Assembly: GCA_937875035.1 (NCBI GenBank)
Contig: CALNCF010000109.1
Location: 1-7,922 of the forward strand
Reading direction: 5' to 3'
Length of the DNA stretch: 7,922 nucleotides
Origin: an uncultured Sphingobacteriaceae bacterium
GTDB lineage: Bacteria; Bacteroidota; Bacteroidia; Sphingobacteriales; Sphingobacteriaceae
Position 1 is the stretch's first letter. Each line of letters opens with the position of its first letter. The notes beneath the pieces are model-generated. The model was not told the DNA's origin, ran no database searches, and saw nothing but the letters and a program-made list of their open reading frames with translations. Shown here one piece after another: positions 5,762 through 7,922 of the stretch. Made by a program: the position numbers and the translations under genes.

Positions 5762-7423
5762 ATGAAAAAAATCCTTTTAGCGCTGCTCCTGGCCGGGTGT
5801 ACAGGCGCTGTTCTTGGACAGGAAAAGCTGCTGCATGCACCTGTTCTGAACTTTGCAGACACGTACGAGAACACAACCGACAGCCAGCTGCTGTCCATAC
5901 GGAATAATAATCCTTTCGAGGTCCGTATCAAAGAGATCCGCTTTTACCGTACCTATTCCTCCCCTGCATTTTCGGCTGCCAGGCAAACACTGGTGCTGCC
6001 GGCTGCTTCGGCCGATTCGATCTGGATCCGTTTCAATCCTCGCCATAATATTGCTCACAATTCGGAGATGCTGGTCATTACCGAGCCCGAGGCGTACAGC
6101 TTTACGGTAGACCTGAAAGGACAGGGTAAGTATTCGAGGGCTTATTACGCGACTACGGAGAATCAGTCGGAAGAAGGCCTGAAGGCTGCGCTGAAAGCAA
6201 GGCTTGCATTGGGCTATGTATCTCTTGGCTATACTCCTGCGCGCGACCGTATGTTTATGCAGATCGACAACCAGAAGACCAACGGTCAGGGCGCGAGTGT
6301 AAACACCATCGAGTGCATCTATACCGGGCGTAAGGCCATCGATTATACCGACCGTGCCGATGCGCAGACCGGCGACAATTTCAATACGGAACACACCTTC
6401 CCGCAGGGGTATTTCAATGATAACGAGCCCATGCGTTCGGACCTGCATCATTTGTTTCCTACAGATAACCCGGCGAACAACAGCCGGAACAATTATGCGT
6501 TCGGTGTGGCTACCCAGCCTTACAAGAACGACAATGTAAATACGCCATCGCATTTAGGCGCCAATAACCTGTATGAGCCGCGCGATGAGCAGAAAGGCCG
6601 TACAGCCCGCGCCATGATCTATTTTGTGACGCGTTATACCGACTATACCAATTTCTTCGCGCCCCAGGAAAATATCCTGCGCCAGTGGTGCACTACGTTC
6701 CAGCCCGACAGCATCGAGCGCAAGCGGAATAATGATGTGGAGACCTACCAGAAGAACCGGAATCCGTTCATCGATTACCCGCAGTTCCTTGAGCGGATCA
6801 CGAAGGTGGCGGGTACCTCCACCGCGCCGAATCGTTATGAAGTGGATTACCCGGATACGATCCGGATGGGAGAGATCATATCATCGGATCGGATCTTTAC
6901 TTTTGGTGTTCCGGTAGTTAACAACAGTAATGTACCTGTAACCCTTTCGGCGATGAGCCTGGATGATACCATTCTCCATTTTGCGGATAATTTCCCGACG
7001 GATACGCTTATCCTGCCGGGAGAAAGCGTATCGGTTGCCATTAGCTGCAATCTCCTGGTACCTGTTTCCTATGAGATTAGAGGCAATCTTTCCTTTACCA
7101 TCAATGCGGCATCGCCGGCGGTGGTTTCGGTTCCTGTAGATGGCTGGATCCGCAGGGTGCTGAGTTCTGCTCATTCGACAAAGAATACATACCTGCGGCT
7201 GTATCCGAACCCGGTGCAGGATGATGTAACGATCGACCATATTAAGGGAGATGGTGTCACCATGATTCGGGTAGCTGATGTGTCCGGGAGAACCGTATAC
7301 ACTCAAAGCCTGCCGGCAGGCGAGCACAGCTTCCGCCTGAATACCGAGGCATGGCCGCAGGGCATCTATATGGTGCGCATAACCGATGGCGCAGAAAGCT
7401 CCGTGATCAGGTTCGTAAAATAA
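5762..7423 (+). CDS. Secreted endonuclease I family nuclease with Ig-like domains and T9SS sorting tail
   Basis: This 553-residue predicted extracellular nuclease should cut DNA and possibly RNA non-specifically with a divalent metal. Residues 1-19 are an export signal (MKKILLALLLAGCTGAVLG). Residues about 25-122 form a beta-rich domain like the ASPM/SPD-2/Hydin (choice-of-anchor D) type, with ADTYENTTDSQLLSIRNNN and VDLKGQG. The nuclease core (about 130-350) shows the His-Me finger pattern of endonuclease I/NucM/Vvn: FNTEHTFPQ with E210 and general base H211, SDLHHLFPTD (D227, H229, H230), then NNSRNNYAFG (N239 probably the second metal ligand, R242), and the family signature RNPFIDYPQF near 333-342. 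A second Ig-like domain (about 362-462) precedes the type A sorting domain (about 477-553: LRLYPNP, WPQGIYMVRI, final VIRFVK). The start at 5762 is chosen because the signal peptide begins there. Likely role: nucleotide or phosphate scavenging from extracellular or biofilm DNA. A terminator follows directly. Confidence 0.92.
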   Translation: MKKILLALLLAGCTGAVLGQEKLLHAPVLNFADTYENTTDSQLLSIRNNNPFEVRIKEIRFYRTYSSPAFSAARQTLVLPAASADSIWIRFNPRHNIAHNSEMLVITEPEAYSFTVDLKGQGKYSRAYYATTENQSEEGLKAALKARLALGYVSLGYTPARDRMFMQIDNQKTNGQGASVNTIECIYTGRKAIDYTDRADAQTGDNFNTEHTFPQGYFNDNEPMRSDLHHLFPTDNPANNSRNNYAFGVATQPYKNDNVNTPSHLGANNLYEPRDEQKGRTARAMIYFVTRYTDYTNFFAPQENILRQWCTTFQPDSIERKRNNDVETYQKNRNPFIDYPQFLERITKVAGTSTAPNRYEVDYPDTIRMGEIISSDRIFTFGVPVVNNSNVPVTLSAMSLDDTILHFADNFPTDTLILPGESVSVAISCNLLVPVSYEIRGNLSFTINAASPAVVSVPVDGWIRRVLSSAHSTKNTYLRLYPNPVQDDVTIDHIKGDGVTMIRVADVSGRTVYTQSLPAGEHSFRLNTEAWPQGIYMVRITDGAESSVIRFVK

Positions 7424-7444
7424 TATCAAAAAGACTTCTTTAAG

Positions 7445-7473
7445 AAAGCCATCCGATACTGGATGGCTTTTTT
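7445..7473 (+). terminator. Rho-independent terminator after the nuclease gene
   Basis: AAAGCCATCC (7445-7454) and GGATGGCTTT (7461-7470) form a perfect 10-bp stem with a 6-base loop, and the T run extends to 7473. It lies 21 bases after the nuclease stop codon. Confidence 0.92.
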
Positions 7474-7489
7474 GCTTGCTGTGTAAAAG

Positions 7490-7501
7490 TTTTTCGAAAA
7501 A
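7490..7501. repeat. 12-bp perfect palindrome
   Basis: TTTTTCGAAAAA is its own reverse complement (five T, CG, five A). It lies 17 bases past the nuclease terminator. It could be a protein-binding site; in AT-rich DNA chance is also possible. Confidence 0.5.
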
Positions 7502-7511
7502 TGATCCGCTA

Positions 7512-7560
7512 TTTCAGAAGCCGATCTTCATTTTTCAGAATAAAATTTCTTTCTGAAAAA
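7512..7560. repeat. TTTCAGAA motif cluster with a 10-bp inverted repeat
   Basis: TTTCAGAA occurs at 7512-7519 and again at 7533-7540, 21 bases apart (two helical turns), and its reverse complement TTCTGAAA is at 7551-7558. The last two copies belong to a perfect 10-bp inverted repeat, TTTTTCAGAA (7531-7540) and TTCTGAAAAA (7551-7560), with a 10-base gap. There is no T run after it on the + strand and the gap is AT-rich, so an operator or activator site is more likely than a terminator. Confidence 0.45.
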
Positions 7561-7574
7561 AATGGAAACGAAAA

Positions 7575-7607
7575 TTTGACAATCCGGAATATTTATCATT
7601 AAATTAG
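7575..7607 (+). promoter_or_regulatory. Candidate promoter inside the 3' intergenic region
   Basis: TTTG (7575-7578, within TTTGACA) is followed after 21 bases by TAAATTAG (7600-7607), which matches five of six fixed positions of TAnnTTTG. This is one of the better-spaced -33/-7 pairs in the window. Transcription would begin near 7612-7616, where no protein gene follows. Confidence 0.4.
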
Positions 7608-7611
7608 AATG

Positions 7612-7718
7612 AACATTAAGTTAATCCTCCGCATTAAACAAGATATTTTTAACAACGGAACCTAGCTTAACCAAACTATATGTCCGAAAGGGAGCCTCGA
7701 AAGAAGCTCCTTTTTTTT
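7612..7718 (+). ncRNA. Candidate small RNA, about 105 nt, unknown family
   Basis: A promoter-like pair (7575-7607) and a strong terminator (7687-7718) bracket about 105 bases with no credible gene between. The stretch contains CCTAGCTTAACCAAACTA (7661-7678), also found in inverted form near another terminator at 1098-1117. No known RNA family is recognised. The 5' end is approximate. Alternatives are the remains of a lost gene, or a 5' leader of the MmcQ-like gene that attenuates its transcription. Confidence 0.3.
7687..7718 (+). terminator. Rho-independent terminator with no obvious upstream gene
   Basis: AAAGGGAGC (7687-7695) pairs with GCTCCTTTT (7706-7714), including one G-T pair. The loop can fold further, with TC/GA pairs closing a GAAA tetraloop (7699-7702), and eight T follow (7711-7718). 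The nuclease gene already has its own terminator 214 bases upstream, so this one belongs to a separate transcript or serves as an attenuator before the MmcQ-like gene. Confidence 0.85.
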
Positions 7719-7725
7719 GTCCATG

Positions 7726-7754
7726 TTGTGTGGGGTATTAATGACTTATCTTTA
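7726..7754 (+). promoter_or_regulatory. Possible promoter of the MmcQ/YjbR-like gene
   Basis: TTG (7726-7728) and TATCTTTA (7747-7754) are separated by 18 bases. The -7 box matches five of six fixed positions of TAnnTTTG and is identical to the box before the nuclease gene (5734-5741). It would give a leader of about 12 bases before the ATG at 7773 and places the start of this gene's transcript after the terminator. Confidence 0.42.
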
Positions 7755-7772
7755 TACGAAACAGTATGTTTT

Positions 7773-7922
7773 ATGAATATAGAAGAGCTTCGGGCCTATT
7801 GCCTGTCGAAGAAGGGTGTTACGGAAGGTTTCCCTTTCGGTCCCGATACGCTGGTGTTTAAAGTAATGAATAAGATGTTCCTGCTGAGCAGCCTCGACGC
7901 GAACCGCTTCAATGTAAAATGC
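7773..7922 (+). CDS. MmcQ/YjbR family DNA-binding protein, N-terminal part
   Basis: Only the first 50 residues lie inside the window; the frame is open at the right edge. The start MNIEELRAYCLSKKGVTEGF, followed by PFGPDTLVFKVMNKMFLL and later FNVKC, follows the pattern of MmcQ/YjbR (CyaY-like fold) proteins: an opening helix, then E.FPFG, then a KV..KMF strand. Family members are about 110-120 residues long, so more than half is missing. They are described as DNA-binding on structural grounds and their cellular role is not well known. The start at 7773 fits the family's usual N-terminus. An in-frame ATG at 7680 would add 31 residues, but that stretch is read through the terminator stem and T run and resembles nothing in the family. 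No signal peptide is seen, so the protein is cytoplasmic. Confidence 0.88.
   Translation, partial: MNIEELRAYCLSKKGVTEGFPFGPDTLVFKVMNKMFLLSSLDANRFNVKC

Larger units (their letters stand above)
7474..7772. other. Intergenic region without a clear protein gene
   Basis: The space between the nuclease terminator and the MmcQ-like gene is AT-rich and holds, in order: a 12-bp palindrome (7490-7501), a cluster of TTTCAGAA motifs (7512-7560), a promoter-like pair (7575-7607), an unexplained transcribed-looking stretch (about 7612-7686), a second terminator (7687-7718) and a promoter-like pair for the next gene (7726-7754). No tRNA, rRNA, SRP RNA or tmRNA pattern was recognised. A complete terminator with no gene of its own is the main reason to suspect a non-coding RNA. 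Confidence 0.6.

Noticed and set aside
5777..6553. 258-codon open frame on the minus strand inside the nuclease gene
   Set aside because: It is antisense to the conserved nuclease core and has no recognisable domain or start context.
7609..7665. An 18-residue frame (MNIKLILRIKQDIFNNGT) in the intergenic region
   Set aside because: Its ATG lies two bases after the candidate -7 box, so it would precede the expected transcription start. It has no family resemblance, and nothing beyond an open frame supports translation. It would deserve revival if the frame is conserved in relatives or if transcription starts upstream of 7609.
7680..7772. In-frame upstream ATG extending the MmcQ-like protein by 31 residues
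   Set aside because: The extension is read through a terminator stem and its T run, a good -7 box lies inside it, and the family N-terminus begins at the ATG at 7773.

Overview
The window comes from a Bacteroidota genome, most likely a Chitinophagaceae-like soil or environmental member. Four things support this. Two secreted proteins end in a type A T9SS (Por) sorting domain with a YPNP motif. Start codons follow A/C-rich leaders without a Shine-Dalgarno sequence. Several intergenic regions carry boxes close to the Bacteroidota -7 promoter consensus TAnnTTTG. There is also a lipoprotein M13 peptidase and a TPR-HisKA_3 histidine kinase of a type common in this phylum. The genus assignment is inference.

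Layout, left to right. Positions 1-150 hold no convincing gene, only a possible promoter. At 151-1086 (+) is a T9SS-exported protein of unknown function, closed by a terminator (1123-1152). At 1276-3228 (+) is a membrane histidine kinase with a periplasmic TPR sensor; an 11-bp inverted repeat sits just before its start codon. At 3289-3501 (+) is a 70-residue CsbD-like small protein with a full match to the -7 box in front of it. A symmetric hairpin (3521-3553) separates it from the convergent M13 metallopeptidase lipoprotein (5615-3573, -). A 146-bp divergent region leads to a secreted endonuclease I family nuclease with Ig-like flanking domains and a T9SS tail (5762-7423, +), closed by a terminator (7445-7473). 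The 349-bp gap that follows contains palindromes, a repeated TTTCAGAA motif, a promoter-like pair and a second terminator (7687-7718), and may encode a small RNA of about 105 nt. At 7773 an MmcQ/YjbR family gene starts and runs off the right edge.

The genes look like mostly single-gene transcription units, not one pathway. Three of the six encode cell-envelope or secreted proteins suited to breaking down or binding external polymers (nuclease, peptidase, T9SS protein). The kinase has no response regulator in the window. I found no mobile element, CRISPR array, tRNA or rRNA. The least explained parts are the 7474-7772 intergenic region, the inverted repeat at the kinase start, and an 18-nt motif shared by two terminator regions about 6.5 kb apart.
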